From Bacterioplanoides sp965219715 (GTDB lineage: Bacteria > Pseudomonadota > Gammaproteobacteria > Pseudomonadales > Oceanobacteraceae): DNA of 64,000 bases. The stretch covers positions 3,410,001 through 3,474,000 of the forward strand of contig NZ_OZ244785.1 of the NCBI RefSeq assembly GCF_965219715.1, given 5' to 3'. The notes beneath the pieces were generated by a model. It was not told the origin of the DNA. It ran no database searches and worked only from the letters and a program-made list of their open reading frames with translations. Shown here piece by piece: positions 1-8,377 of this stretch. The position numbers were made by a program, and so were the translations under genes. Positions within the stretch are counted from its first letter, which is position 1, and each line of letters begins with the position of its first letter.

Positions 1-1774
1 GAATCCGGTCCAGTAATCCACCGGTTGGAATTAACGGCTGGGTTTGTACCAGGCCATAACCGTCTTCATAGTCATCGACGTTACGCAAATGCCCGACGTC
101 TTTAATCCGTGAATTTAATAACGGCAGGTCGGCAATTTCGGCTAACACTTCAGTCGAGCGATTAAACACCACTTCGTCACCCAAACCGTACTGCACAATT
201 AACGGCCGTGCGTCACGCGCACGAATTGGATTACGAATATAGTGGGCAAAGTTAATCGCATCGGATTGATCCACATATTGCTGCAGGGCGTGCATAAATA
301 ATGCGGCTTCACCAGCGGTGGCTTTGGACGGAATCATATTTTTAAAGCCAAACGAATCAAACAGAGTTGAATGGGTCAGAATATTACTTAAACCCACACC
401 GGTAACCTGCAAAAAAGCGCTGTTTAATTGCGGCGCTACGGCCACAAAACTGGTGCCTAATACACCCCCCATCGATGTGCCTTGGTAATGAATCCGCTCA
501 GGGTCGATATCCGGAGAATTTAGTCCACCGGAATAAAAGGTACGATTCCACCAGTTATTTTTACCCGGTACCACGTTGAGACTTGACAGCGATGTCTGAA
601 TCGCCCTGGCGACGGAAACCATATCCAGTGTGGACTGCGTCATCATTCCGGCGACGCGGTTCAGTTGTTGTGGATTTAAAATGCTGCGGATATCGCCGTC
701 ATCATCATCCGCACGGGAACCGTGGTTCGGCTGGTCGATCACCAGACTGGCCATGCCTTTCTGAGCATTCGGATAGGCCACCGTCAGTAACAGGGACTCT
801 TTATTGGTGCCTAAGCCGTGGCCATAAATACTCACGGGTGCAGAGCCATGGCGGCTGGCCATCGGCAACATCAAAATAAAATCGGCCCAATAGTCGCCGG
901 TTTTGTCGTTGGCATTAATGTCGACTTTACCGTTGCTCTGGCGAAAATCACTTAAACGAATCTGACCTTTAACCGAAGCCGCGTAAGGCCAGACATTAAT
1001 TGGCGTGGTTTTTAAATTACGCACCGGGTGGTCATCGGCCATCACAATATCCACCAGATCAAACAAGCCCTGGTTATTATTTGATTCATTGCGGGTGCTA
1101 AATTCAGTGAAGGTTACTACCTGATTCGGGTCGATACCCAATTGTTGGATTTTATCCAGTGAGCCAGCCAGTTGTGGATAATTTTCAGGTTGTTGCAGTA
1201 GCGAAGTCATGCCGGTAACCGGCGCGATGGCATTGCCATTATTGTCGGTTAAATCACGGGTCACCAGCGCGATATAATTCTGGGAGAATTCAAAACGGCT
1301 GCGTGGAAAAATCTCAATAATATGAGCTTTTTCAGCGAAGCGGTCATCCAGTGCATATTGATACCGTGCCGGGCGAATCGGCACTTCGGCACCGGTACTC
1401 AGGTTAAATACCTTAACGCTGTTGCCGCCATCCAGCGGGATACTTTGGTTATCAAAGTCCTGACCGACTTCCAGCATAATGGGCGCGGCGACCGAGAAGC
1501 CGTGGTTAGCTGCAAAGATATCCGGCGATGCCAGATCTCGTACCTGAGCTTCAGCCTCGGCCGAAAATAACGTGCCTTTTAAATCGACCACCAGTCCGGT
1601 GGGGGACTGACTATCGGCGCGGCTATAAAAGTTACTGGGGAATGGCATCGCACAAGTGGTCACTGCCAGCGGGTGGCAGGTCTGACTGGCGTGTGTACTA
1701 ATGCTGAGTACCATCAGTGTTGCCAGTAGCGTGAAGGTTTGGAGAGCCGTATTCCTTAAGGGCGTGTGGTTCAT
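1..1774 (-). CDS. Secreted alpha/beta-hydrolase, lipase-like (3' end cut by window)
   Basis: The minus-strand frame is open from ATG at 1774 to the window edge, giving 591 codons with no stop, so the C-terminus is missing. Residues 1 to about 29 form a signal peptide (hydrophobic stretch then THAS before QTCHP), so the protein is exported. The catalytic core shows an oxyanion-hole-like YGHGLGT and the nucleophile elbow GTSMGG, with Ser as nucleophile. The first ~250 residues are a beta-rich N-terminal part, as in the large 'virulence factor lipase' (Pla-1/cef) family of marine bacteria, which are usually 700-850 aa. The acid and histidine of the triad lie in or beyond the visible part and were not located. 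It is divergent from the Crp/Fnr-type gene at 1927. Substrate (triacylglycerol or another ester) is inferred from family only. Confidence 0.8.
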   Translation of the reverse strand, partial: MNHTPLRNTALQTFTLLATLMVLSISTHASQTCHPLAVTTCAMPFPSNFYSRADSQSPTGLVVDLKGTLFSAEAEAQVRDLASPDIFAANHGFSVAAPIMLEVGQDFDNQSIPLDGGNSVKVFNLSTGAEVPIRPARYQYALDDRFAEKAHIIEIFPRSRFEFSQNYIALVTRDLTDNNGNAIAPVTGMTSLLQQPENYPQLAGSLDKIQQLGIDPNQVVTFTEFSTRNESNNNQGLFDLVDIVMADDHPVRNLKTTPINVWPYAASVKGQIRLSDFRQSNGKVDINANDKTGDYWADFILMLPMASRHGSAPVSIYGHGLGTNKESLLLTVAYPNAQKGMASLVIDQPNHGSRADDDDGDIRSILNPQQLNRVAGMMTQSTLDMVSVARAIQTSLSSLNVVPGKNNWWNRTFYSGGLNSPDIDPERIHYQGTSMGGVLGTSFVAVAPQLNSAFLQVTGVGLSNILTHSTLFDSFGFKNMIPSKATAGEAALFMHALQQYVDQSDAINFAHYIRNPIRARDARPLIVQYGLGDEVVFNRSTEVLAEIADLPLLNSRIKDVGHLRNVDDYEDGYGLVQTQPLIPTGGLLDRI

Positions 1775-1926
1775 ATTGTGATCCTTTTTATTATTAACAG
1801 TACCGGAGACTGCGAACTTCCAGGCTGTTAAGACTTGATCACAACGGCGGTTTCGCCAGGTGATGTTGAGCCAAAAGACGGCTTGTCTTCAAATAGCTCG
1901 GGCGGATTTGCTACTATCCCTATGAG

Positions 1927-2550
1927 ATGACGCATTTGAGCCAGCCTGTAGCTATGACCCCTGATAATCCGGATATTCAGCTTTTTCTGTCCGCTCTGGA
2001 AAACAACTACCAGTGTAAAACCGGTGATGCACGTTTTCTGGCGAAGCAGTTTGCTGGTCGCAACATTGCAGAAAAAGAGCACCTGATCGAAGCGGGAGAG
2101 ATTGCTAAGGATGTGTATTTCTTTGTTGATGGTATTTTCCGGGTGTATTACATCGACCAGAACGGTAACGAGGTAAACCAGCAGTTCTATCAGGCGGGTG
2201 AAGTTATTGCTCCGGTGTTTTCATTAACTACCAAAGAAGCCAGCCCGTTTTATTTGCAGGCACTGACGGGTAGCAAGGTATTAGTGGCCGAATATCAACA
2301 GTTAATCGAAACCGGTAAAGACAACATTGCCTGGCTAACCGCAGAAAATGCTATTTTAAAATCGGTGTTTTTAAAAACTGCGCGGCGTGAAGCGCAGATG
2401 TTATTGGGTGGGGCAGAGCAAAGATATCGCTGGTTTTTAAAAGAAAACCCGGAGCTGGCAGAGCAATTACCCCTGTATCAGATTGCTTCGTATTTAAACG
2501 TAACGCCGGTTTCTTTATCCCGTTTACGAAAAAAGCTTAGCCAGTCATAA
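1927..2550 (+). CDS. Crp/Fnr-family transcriptional regulator
   Basis: A 207-aa protein with an N-terminal cyclic-nucleotide-binding-like beta-barrel (about residues 30-125; GEIAKDVYFFVDG and the turn YYIDQNGNEV) and a C-terminal winged helix-turn-helix ending YLNVTPVSLSRLRKKLSQS. It lacks the Fnr cysteine cluster, so it is not an oxygen sensor of the Fnr type, and the phosphate-binding cassette of true Crp is not evident. The ligand is unknown. ATG at 1927 was kept as start; an in-frame ATG at 1954 is an alternative because neither has a strong ribosome-binding site. It is divergent from the secreted hydrolase gene, so regulation of that gene is possible but not shown. It converges on fadH with a shared terminator. 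Confidence 0.85.
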   Translation: MTHLSQPVAMTPDNPDIQLFLSALENNYQCKTGDARFLAKQFAGRNIAEKEHLIEAGEIAKDVYFFVDGIFRVYYIDQNGNEVNQQFYQAGEVIAPVFSLTTKEASPFYLQALTGSKVLVAEYQQLIETGKDNIAWLTAENAILKSVFLKTARREAQMLLGGAEQRYRWFLKENPELAEQLPLYQIASYLNVTPVSLSRLRKKLSQS

Positions 2551-2565
2551 ACCGGCTAAGCTTTT
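2531..2565. terminator. Bidirectional terminator between Crp/Fnr gene and fadH
   Basis: A perfect 12-bp inverted repeat (AAAAGCTTAGCC / GGCTAAGCTTTT) with an 11-nt loop. It carries A and T runs at its ends, overlaps the stop of the upstream gene and can serve both converging genes. Confidence 0.75.
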
Positions 2566-2584
2566 ATCGGACAACCTGAGTTGC

Positions 2585-4621
2585 TTACAGCGACAGCGCT
2601 AAACGTGTGCCCTGATCGATGGCACGCTTAGCATCCAGTTCGGCTGCGACGTCAGCACCACCAATTAAGTGATACGACTTTTCCAGACCTTCGGTTAATG
2701 CACGGGCAGGATCCTGACCGGCACAGATAACCACGTTATCCACTTCCAGTACTTTCACTTCTTCGCCAACACGAATATGCAGACCCTGGTCGTCGACCTT
2801 CAGGTACTCACAACCCGGAATCATATTCACGCCTTTGTTTTTCAGGCCGGTACGGTGAATCCAGCCAGTGGTTTTACCCAGCTTGCCACCCACTTTGGAA
2901 GTTTTACGTTGCAGCAGGAAGATATTGCGCTCGCCGGTACCTGGCTGAGCTTCGATACCTTCAATACCACCACGAGCCTCCAGCTTCATATCAACACCCC
3001 ATTCCTTCATAAAGGCCGGGATGTTCTGGGAAGTGGCTTCACCTTTGTGGGCCAGGTATTCAGAAACATCAAAACCAATACCGCCAGCACCAATTACAGC
3101 GACGTTTTTACCGACAGGTTTTTTATCGCGTAATACATCCAGGTAGCTCAGTACTTTATCGTGTTCGATGCCTTCGATCTCTGGCGTACGTGGGTTAATA
3201 CCGGTGGCCAGAATCACTTCATCAAAGTCGCTGGCATTTAATTGTTCAACCGAGATCGGGCTGTTTAATTCCAGTTTTACGCCGGTTAATTCAATTTGTT
3301 TTTTGAAGTAACGCAGGGTTTCGTAAAATTCTTCTTTGCCCGGAACCTGTTTCGCTACATTAAACTGACCACCAATTTCGCTGGCAGCATCAAACAGAGT
3401 AACGTCGTGACCACGTTCTGCGGCGGTGGTGGAGAAACCCAAACCCGCCGGGCCAGCACCAATCACTGCGATCTTTTTCTTCACCGGGGCATCGGTCATG
3501 ATCATTTCGGTTTCATGACAGGCACGTGGGTTCACCAGACAAGAGGTTAACTTGCCGCTGAATACGTGGTCGAGACACGCCTGGTTACAGCCAATACAGG
3601 TATTAATTTCATCACCTCGGCCTTGTTCTGCTTTTTGCACAAAAAACGGATCGGCCAGGAATGGACGCGCCATCGATACCATATCGGCATCACCACGCTG
3701 GAGTACTTCTTCTGCCACTTCCGGCGTGTTAATACGGTTAGAAGTGATTACCGGAATATTCAGGTGATCGCGGAATTTCGCCGTTACCCAGGTGAATGCC
3801 GCACGGGGTACCTTGGTCGCGATGGTTGGAATACGCGCTTCGTGCCAGCCGATACCGGTGTTAATAATGGTGGCACCGGCCTGTTCGATGGCTTTACCTA
3901 ACGCCAGCGCTTCTTCGTAAGTGCTGCCGCCTTCGACCAGATCGAGCATGGATAAGCGGTAAATAATAATAAAGTTTTCGCCCACCGCTTCACGGGTACG
4001 ACGCACCACTTCAACCGCCAGACGCATACGGTTTTCGTATTCACCGCCCCATTCGTCGTCACGCTGGTTGGTACGCTGAGCCAGGAACTGGTTAATAAAA
4101 TACCCTTCGGAGCCCATGATCTCGACACCGTCGTAACCACCGACCTGCGCGAATTTGGCCAGCTGTACGATGTCGTTAATTTCGTTGTCGATTTCGTTTT
4201 CTGCCAGCTCGCGTGGCTTAAACGGGTTGATCGGTGCCTGTACTGCCGACGGTGCAACCGACTGAGGGTTAAAGGCATAGCGGCCGGTGTGCAGAATCTG
4301 CATACAGATCTTGCCGTCTTCGGCGTGTACCGCATCTGTAATGACGCGGTGCTCTTTCGCTTGCTCGTCGCTTTTGATGATGTTGGTTTGTGGGTGGGTC
4401 GCCGCGTGAGCGCTTGGACCAAAGCCACCGGTAACGATCAGGCTGACACCACCACGGGCACGCTCTGCAAAGAAGGCAGCCATACGTTCCAGGCCGTTTT
4501 TCTCTTCTTCCAGGCCGGTGTGCATGGAGCCCATTAACACGCGGTTCTTCAGCGTGGTGAAACCTAAATCCAGTGGTTCTAACAGCTTAGGGTAATGCGG
4601 ATTAGCAGCTTGTGTGGTCAT
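2585..4621 (-). CDS. fadH: NADPH-dependent 2,4-dienoyl-CoA reductase
   Basis: A 678-aa protein matching the three-domain FadH layout (E. coli about 672 aa): an FMN-binding TIM barrel of the old-yellow-enzyme type (residues ~1-370), a 4Fe-4S cluster motif CIGCNQACLDH plus a following Cys at the end of the barrel, then two Rossmann folds (VIGAGPAGLGFS for FAD and VIGAGGIGFDVS for NADPH). It reduces 2,4-dienoyl-CoA formed during beta-oxidation of polyunsaturated fatty acids. It is transcribed divergently from an acyl-CoA dehydrogenase (start 4795), so both likely respond to fatty acids; no clear FadR or PsrA site was recognised in the 173-bp gap. All cofactor motifs are intact. Confidence 0.93.
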   Translation of the reverse strand: MTTQAANPHYPKLLEPLDLGFTTLKNRVLMGSMHTGLEEEKNGLERMAAFFAERARGGVSLIVTGGFGPSAHAATHPQTNIIKSDEQAKEHRVITDAVHAEDGKICMQILHTGRYAFNPQSVAPSAVQAPINPFKPRELAENEIDNEINDIVQLAKFAQVGGYDGVEIMGSEGYFINQFLAQRTNQRDDEWGGEYENRMRLAVEVVRRTREAVGENFIIIYRLSMLDLVEGGSTYEEALALGKAIEQAGATIINTGIGWHEARIPTIATKVPRAAFTWVTAKFRDHLNIPVITSNRINTPEVAEEVLQRGDADMVSMARPFLADPFFVQKAEQGRGDEINTCIGCNQACLDHVFSGKLTSCLVNPRACHETEMIMTDAPVKKKIAVIGAGPAGLGFSTTAAERGHDVTLFDAASEIGGQFNVAKQVPGKEEFYETLRYFKKQIELTGVKLELNSPISVEQLNASDFDEVILATGINPRTPEIEGIEHDKVLSYLDVLRDKKPVGKNVAVIGAGGIGFDVSEYLAHKGEATSQNIPAFMKEWGVDMKLEARGGIEGIEAQPGTGERNIFLLQRKTSKVGGKLGKTTGWIHRTGLKNKGVNMIPGCEYLKVDDQGLHIRVGEEVKVLEVDNVVICAGQDPARALTEGLEKSYHLIGGADVAAELDAKRAIDQGTRLALSL

Positions 4622-4794
4622 CGTTTTTTATCTCTTCTCATCATAAGGCTCTGCGGCCAGTTAGCAGCAGTATTGCAGCTTTGATTCCGGCGCGCCTTAT
4701 CATTTGTTAAGGAAGCCAAAATCGAGCCTGCTCATACTGAATAGCAAAGCAGCAAGCATAGCTGCCATAACAACAAATGATGGAGATCGACACG

Positions 4795-6561
4795 ATGAGT
4801 TATCAGGTTCCGCTGCAGGACATGGCCTTTCTGGCGCGCAGTCAGCAGCAGAGTAGTGGCAGCAACGCCAGCCCTGAAGGCAGCGACAGCCGCGAGCAGG
4901 CGAGTATGATCCTTGAAGAAGCGGCCAAGCTGGCACAACAACAATGGCTGCCCTGTAATCGCAGCGGTGACCAGCAAGGCTGTGTGCTCGAAAACGGTAA
5001 AGTGCAGCTGGCGGAGCCGATCAGGGCCGCGTTCCGAAACTATGCCGATGCGGGCTGGATGGGGTTAGCCATGCCGGAACGCTGGGGCGGCCAGCAGCAA
5101 AGCGAAGTATTAGGCTCCTTTGTTGGTGAAATGCTGACGTCCTCCAACCATGCGTTATCCATGTTGCCAGCACTGACCATGTCGGCTTGTCGCGCCATTA
5201 TTTCCCACGGCAGCGATGAACTTCGCGATACCTACCTGCCGCCGATTATTGCCGGGCGCTGGAGCGCCACCATGTGTATGACGGAAGCACATTGTGGCAG
5301 TGATTTGGGACTGGTGCGGAGTAAAGCACTGCCGGATGGTGAAGGCTTCCGCATTACCGGCAGTAAGATTTTTATTTCTTACGGCAGTCATAACGCCAGC
5401 GACAATATTATTCATCTGGTGCTAGCCCGTTTACCGCAGGCTCCGGCGGGCATTAAAGGTTTATCTCTGTTTCTTGTTCCGGAAAAAATTCAGGACGGTT
5501 TTCAGGTATGGCAGCAGGATAATGCTGTTGTCTGTACCGGCATCGAAGAAAAAATGGGCATTCATGCCAGCCCAACCTGCTCCATCAGTTTCGAAAACTC
5601 GCTCGGTTATTTAGTCGGTGAAGAAAATGGCGGTATTAAAGCCATGTTCACCATGATGAACGAAATGCGGTTGGGCACCTGTTTACAAGGTGTTGGCCTG
5701 AGTGAGCACAGCTATCAGAGAAGTCTGGAGTACGCTAAAGAACGGTTACAGATGCGCAGCTTATCCGGCGTGAAAAATCCGGCAGGCGAAGCCGATGCCA
5801 TTGTCGAACATCCGGATGTGCGCCGTATGTTATTAACACAAAAGGCTTTTGCTGATGGTGGCAGGGCGCTGGCAAATTATTGCGCGCAGTTGCTCGATCA
5901 ACTGGCAGAAGACCCTCAAAATAAAGACGCAAAACTATTGCTCGAATTATTAACGCCAATTGCCAAAGGCTTTTGTACCGAAGCTGGCTTGGAAAGTGCC
6001 AGCCATGCCATTCAGGTATACGGTGGCCATGGTTTTATCTCTGAAAATGGCGTTGAACAACTGTATCGCGATGGCCGTATTGCTACCTTGTATGAAGGCA
6101 CTACCGGCATTCAGGCGCTGGATTTATTGGGGCGTAAAGTGCTGGGAAATCAGGGCGCCAGCCTGCGGTTATTTACTAAAAAAATTCATCTGTTATGCAA
6201 AGAGAATCTGGAGCATCCAAAATTGGCGAAGCTTGCTCAACAATTACATGGCTTTGCCAAAGAATGGCCGGACCTGAGCATGAAGATCGGCATGAAAGCG
6301 ATGCAGAATCACGATGAAGCCGGAGCGGCCAGTTTCGATTTCCTGATGTATTCCGGTTATGTGACGTTGGGGTATTTCCATTTGAAATCTGCTGCTGAAG
6401 CCTGCGAGCTATTAAAGGCAGACGATTCAGAGTTCAGCGCTGAATTCCTGCAGCAGAAAATCCAGCTGGCGAACTTCTATCTGCAACGGATTCTGCCAAG
6501 AACGGCGGGGCACCAGGCAACTATGTTGGCTGAGTTGAATAGTTTGGATGCTGTTTGGTAG
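4795..6561 (+). CDS. Acyl-CoA dehydrogenase (long form with extra C-terminal domain)
   Basis: 588 aa. The start at 4795 is chosen over the ATGs at 4777/4780 because GGAG at 4782 lies 9 nt before it, and MSYQVPLQDMAFLA resembles the usual N-terminus of this family. The acyl-CoA dehydrogenase fold is clear: MTEAHCGSDLG (FAD/substrate loop), YGGHGFISENGVEQLYRDGRI and the catalytic-base segment LYEGTTGIQALDLLGRK. About 130 C-terminal residues form the additional domain found in ~590-aa homologues. It catalyses the first FAD-dependent step of beta-oxidation and passes electrons to ETF. Chain-length preference cannot be read from sequence. The neighbour fadH supports a fatty-acid role. Confidence 0.9.
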   Translation: MSYQVPLQDMAFLARSQQQSSGSNASPEGSDSREQASMILEEAAKLAQQQWLPCNRSGDQQGCVLENGKVQLAEPIRAAFRNYADAGWMGLAMPERWGGQQQSEVLGSFVGEMLTSSNHALSMLPALTMSACRAIISHGSDELRDTYLPPIIAGRWSATMCMTEAHCGSDLGLVRSKALPDGEGFRITGSKIFISYGSHNASDNIIHLVLARLPQAPAGIKGLSLFLVPEKIQDGFQVWQQDNAVVCTGIEEKMGIHASPTCSISFENSLGYLVGEENGGIKAMFTMMNEMRLGTCLQGVGLSEHSYQRSLEYAKERLQMRSLSGVKNPAGEADAIVEHPDVRRMLLTQKAFADGGRALANYCAQLLDQLAEDPQNKDAKLLLELLTPIAKGFCTEAGLESASHAIQVYGGHGFISENGVEQLYRDGRIATLYEGTTGIQALDLLGRKVLGNQGASLRLFTKKIHLLCKENLEHPKLAKLAQQLHGFAKEWPDLSMKIGMKAMQNHDEAGAASFDFLMYSGYVTLGYFHLKSAAEACELLKADDSEFSAEFLQQKIQLANFYLQRILPRTAGHQATMLAELNSLDAVW

Positions 6562-6571
6562 TTAGCCGTCT

Positions 6572-6620
6572 TACAACCCATACCGCTTAATTTTATTAAT
6601 CAGCCCCTGGCACGTAATTC
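6572..6620 (-). repeat. Copy of the response-regulator 3' end (direct repeat, left copy)
   Basis: These 49 bases match 8379-8427 (last codons and stop of the response regulator) with 3 mismatches counted by eye. Read on the minus strand it would encode ITCQGLINKIKRYGL-stop against ITRQGLINKIKRYGL-stop in the intact gene; two of the three changes are synonymous, so it derives from coding sequence. Beyond 6620 similarity decays quickly. With 8379-8427 it brackets the AT-rich gene 6842-8302. Confidence 0.85.
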
Positions 6621-6841
6621 TCGCGCCAGGGTTCTCCTGCTCGTTCTTCTTCGAAGTCGATTCCTGACTGAAGCCAATACTGCTGTGCAGCTTTCCTCAT
6701 AAAGTTTGACGAGTTGTTACTCCGAAAACAGTATGGTTTTAAGAATCGATGATAACTTTGTAATTGTTAATTAATGAGAAAGTGTTAGGGTTGGTTTCTG
6801 CTTCTCTTCAACAATTATATATTCAAGGTAAGTGAGATTTA
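6621..6841. other. Intergenic stretch between the repeat and the orphan gene
   Basis: The 221 bases become AT-rich from about 6720 onwards and have no convincing open frame. They probably hold the promoter of the gene at 6842 (AT-rich ATTGTTAATTAATGAG region near 6760-6777), but no clean -35/-10 pair could be assigned. Confidence 0.35.
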
Positions 6842-8302
6842 ATGAAGGTAATACACATATCTGACTGGCGTGATGAAAGGGGAGAGCCTCAAGGAAAGTT
6901 GGTATACGGTGGACATACTTATTGCCTTATAATTGATGATGAATTTTTTTCTTATGATTATGGAAACTATTGTCCCGATAGGTATTTTAGTAGATGGAAT
7001 GAAATTGATGGCGATCTTGTGGGAGTTTTTGATGGGAACCAGGGGTTGACTCCGACTGACGATAATAAAGTAGTTTTCTATTCTTTAAGTGGAAAAAAAT
7101 ATAAATTTTTAGGAGCTAGTGAATACTATACCAGTGGCATTGTCACTTTTGAGAATAAGGCTTTGGTTAGTTCTGAATCTAGAGGTTGTGAAGGAAGTGT
7201 CGAAGTTTATTCTGATCTTAATGAAAACCCAGATCAGGTAATTAAGGATTTTGTTATATCTGAATCATTCCTATCAAATGAATGTCTTTTTACATATGAT
7301 AAATATGTTGATAATAAAACAGCTTGTATCAATTCTGATATGTCAGTTTTATGGGCGAGGAAATTCGACAATAAAGACTCTGTTCTAGTGATGGAGTCTT
7401 TGTTTGATTATAACGACTCTGTCATTATTAGGTTAGGGAGCTTGGAAGAAAAAAATATTGATGGACAGATCGTATCGCTGGACAAGAAGAGTGGCGATAC
7501 TCAATGGGTCAAAGATGTTGGTTTCTATATCGATAATTGCAACTTGATTGGTAATAGAGTCTATTTATCTAGTAAAAAAGGCCATCAGTGGGTAGTTCTT
7601 AGTGCAGTTGATGGAAGCCTGCTTCTTGAAGGGCAGGTTGAGTATACGAATCCTGACGGCTTCAATGAAATCGGTGGATTGTGGGGGAATGGTGAACTCT
7701 TATTTCTCCGTATTCAGCATGATACTCTCCGGATAATGAATGAAGCTACGGGTGAAACCATTCAGGATTTGAAGATTCCCTCTGGATTTACTATCAGCAC
7801 AGCTTCCTACCCAATTGTGAGGGGTAATTACATCTATATGGGTCTTGATAGTGGTGGAGGTGTAGAGAGGTTCACAGCCTACGGTGGATTGTTAATTATA
7901 TCTGCGGATGAGTTAAAAGAAGATGTGCCTTATTCAATTGTTGTTGAAGATAAGGGCTTTGTTAGCCATAAAACAATTGAAGATGGGGAAGCTGAATACT
8001 ATGAAATAAACGTTTCATACGAAGAACTAGGTGACGTTCTTCGATTTGGTCAAATTGAAATTAAATTAGTTGCTCAGAAATATTCCTATAATCACTGGGG
8101 GAATATGGATGAAGATTGGCGAAGCCGTATTAATGAAAAATTTGACGGAAGAATAGTTCTTAATATTGATAAGGATAAGCTGGTTAACCCTGACGAGAAG
8201 AAGTTTGATTTGATGGTTGACTTGTTCAATGACCACTTTAAGAAAAAGTTTCGGGCTCCTGCTAATAAGAAACCACTTGTGTTGTCATGGAAGTATAAGT
8301 AA
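6842..8302 (+). CDS. Hypothetical protein with beta-propeller-like repeats
   Basis: 486 aa, no signal peptide, no membrane segment. I do not recognise the family. The middle (about residues 150-360) has repeated short strands of the form 'VSLDKKSGDTQWV', 'VLSAVDGSLLLEG' and 'IMNEATGETIQDL', the D-x-x-x-G-x-x-x-W/L pattern of PQQ/WD-type propellers, so a cytoplasmic propeller-like fold is plausible. The C-terminal ~100 residues are separate, charged and aromatic. The gene is clearly AT-richer than its neighbours, with A/T-ending codons, suggesting horizontal acquisition. It sits between the response regulator gene (minus) and a duplicated scrap of that gene's 3' end. A role as immunity or defence component would be speculation. 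Confidence 0.75.
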   Translation: MKVIHISDWRDERGEPQGKLVYGGHTYCLIIDDEFFSYDYGNYCPDRYFSRWNEIDGDLVGVFDGNQGLTPTDDNKVVFYSLSGKKYKFLGASEYYTSGIVTFENKALVSSESRGCEGSVEVYSDLNENPDQVIKDFVISESFLSNECLFTYDKYVDNKTACINSDMSVLWARKFDNKDSVLVMESLFDYNDSVIIRLGSLEEKNIDGQIVSLDKKSGDTQWVKDVGFYIDNCNLIGNRVYLSSKKGHQWVVLSAVDGSLLLEGQVEYTNPDGFNEIGGLWGNGELLFLRIQHDTLRIMNEATGETIQDLKIPSGFTISTASYPIVRGNYIYMGLDSGGGVERFTAYGGLLIISADELKEDVPYSIVVEDKGFVSHKTIEDGEAEYYEINVSYEELGDVLRFGQIEIKLVAQKYSYNHWGNMDEDWRSRINEKFDGRIVLNIDKDKLVNPDEKKFDLMVDLFNDHFKKKFRAPANKKPLVLSWKYK

Positions 8303-8377
8303 TAGAAGCTCAGTTTCGAGCATTTTTGGCAATGACTGTTTATACGTCCACCACATGAACGCGAAGTTGTATCACCC

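Noticed and set aside
3898..4428. 176-codon frame within fadH on the same strand
   Set aside because: Overlapping frame of a well-supported enzyme; composition rich in Arg/Ser/Thr as in shadows.
4622..4794. FadR or PsrA operator between fadH and the acyl-CoA dehydrogenase
   Set aside because: No sequence close to either consensus was found by eye.
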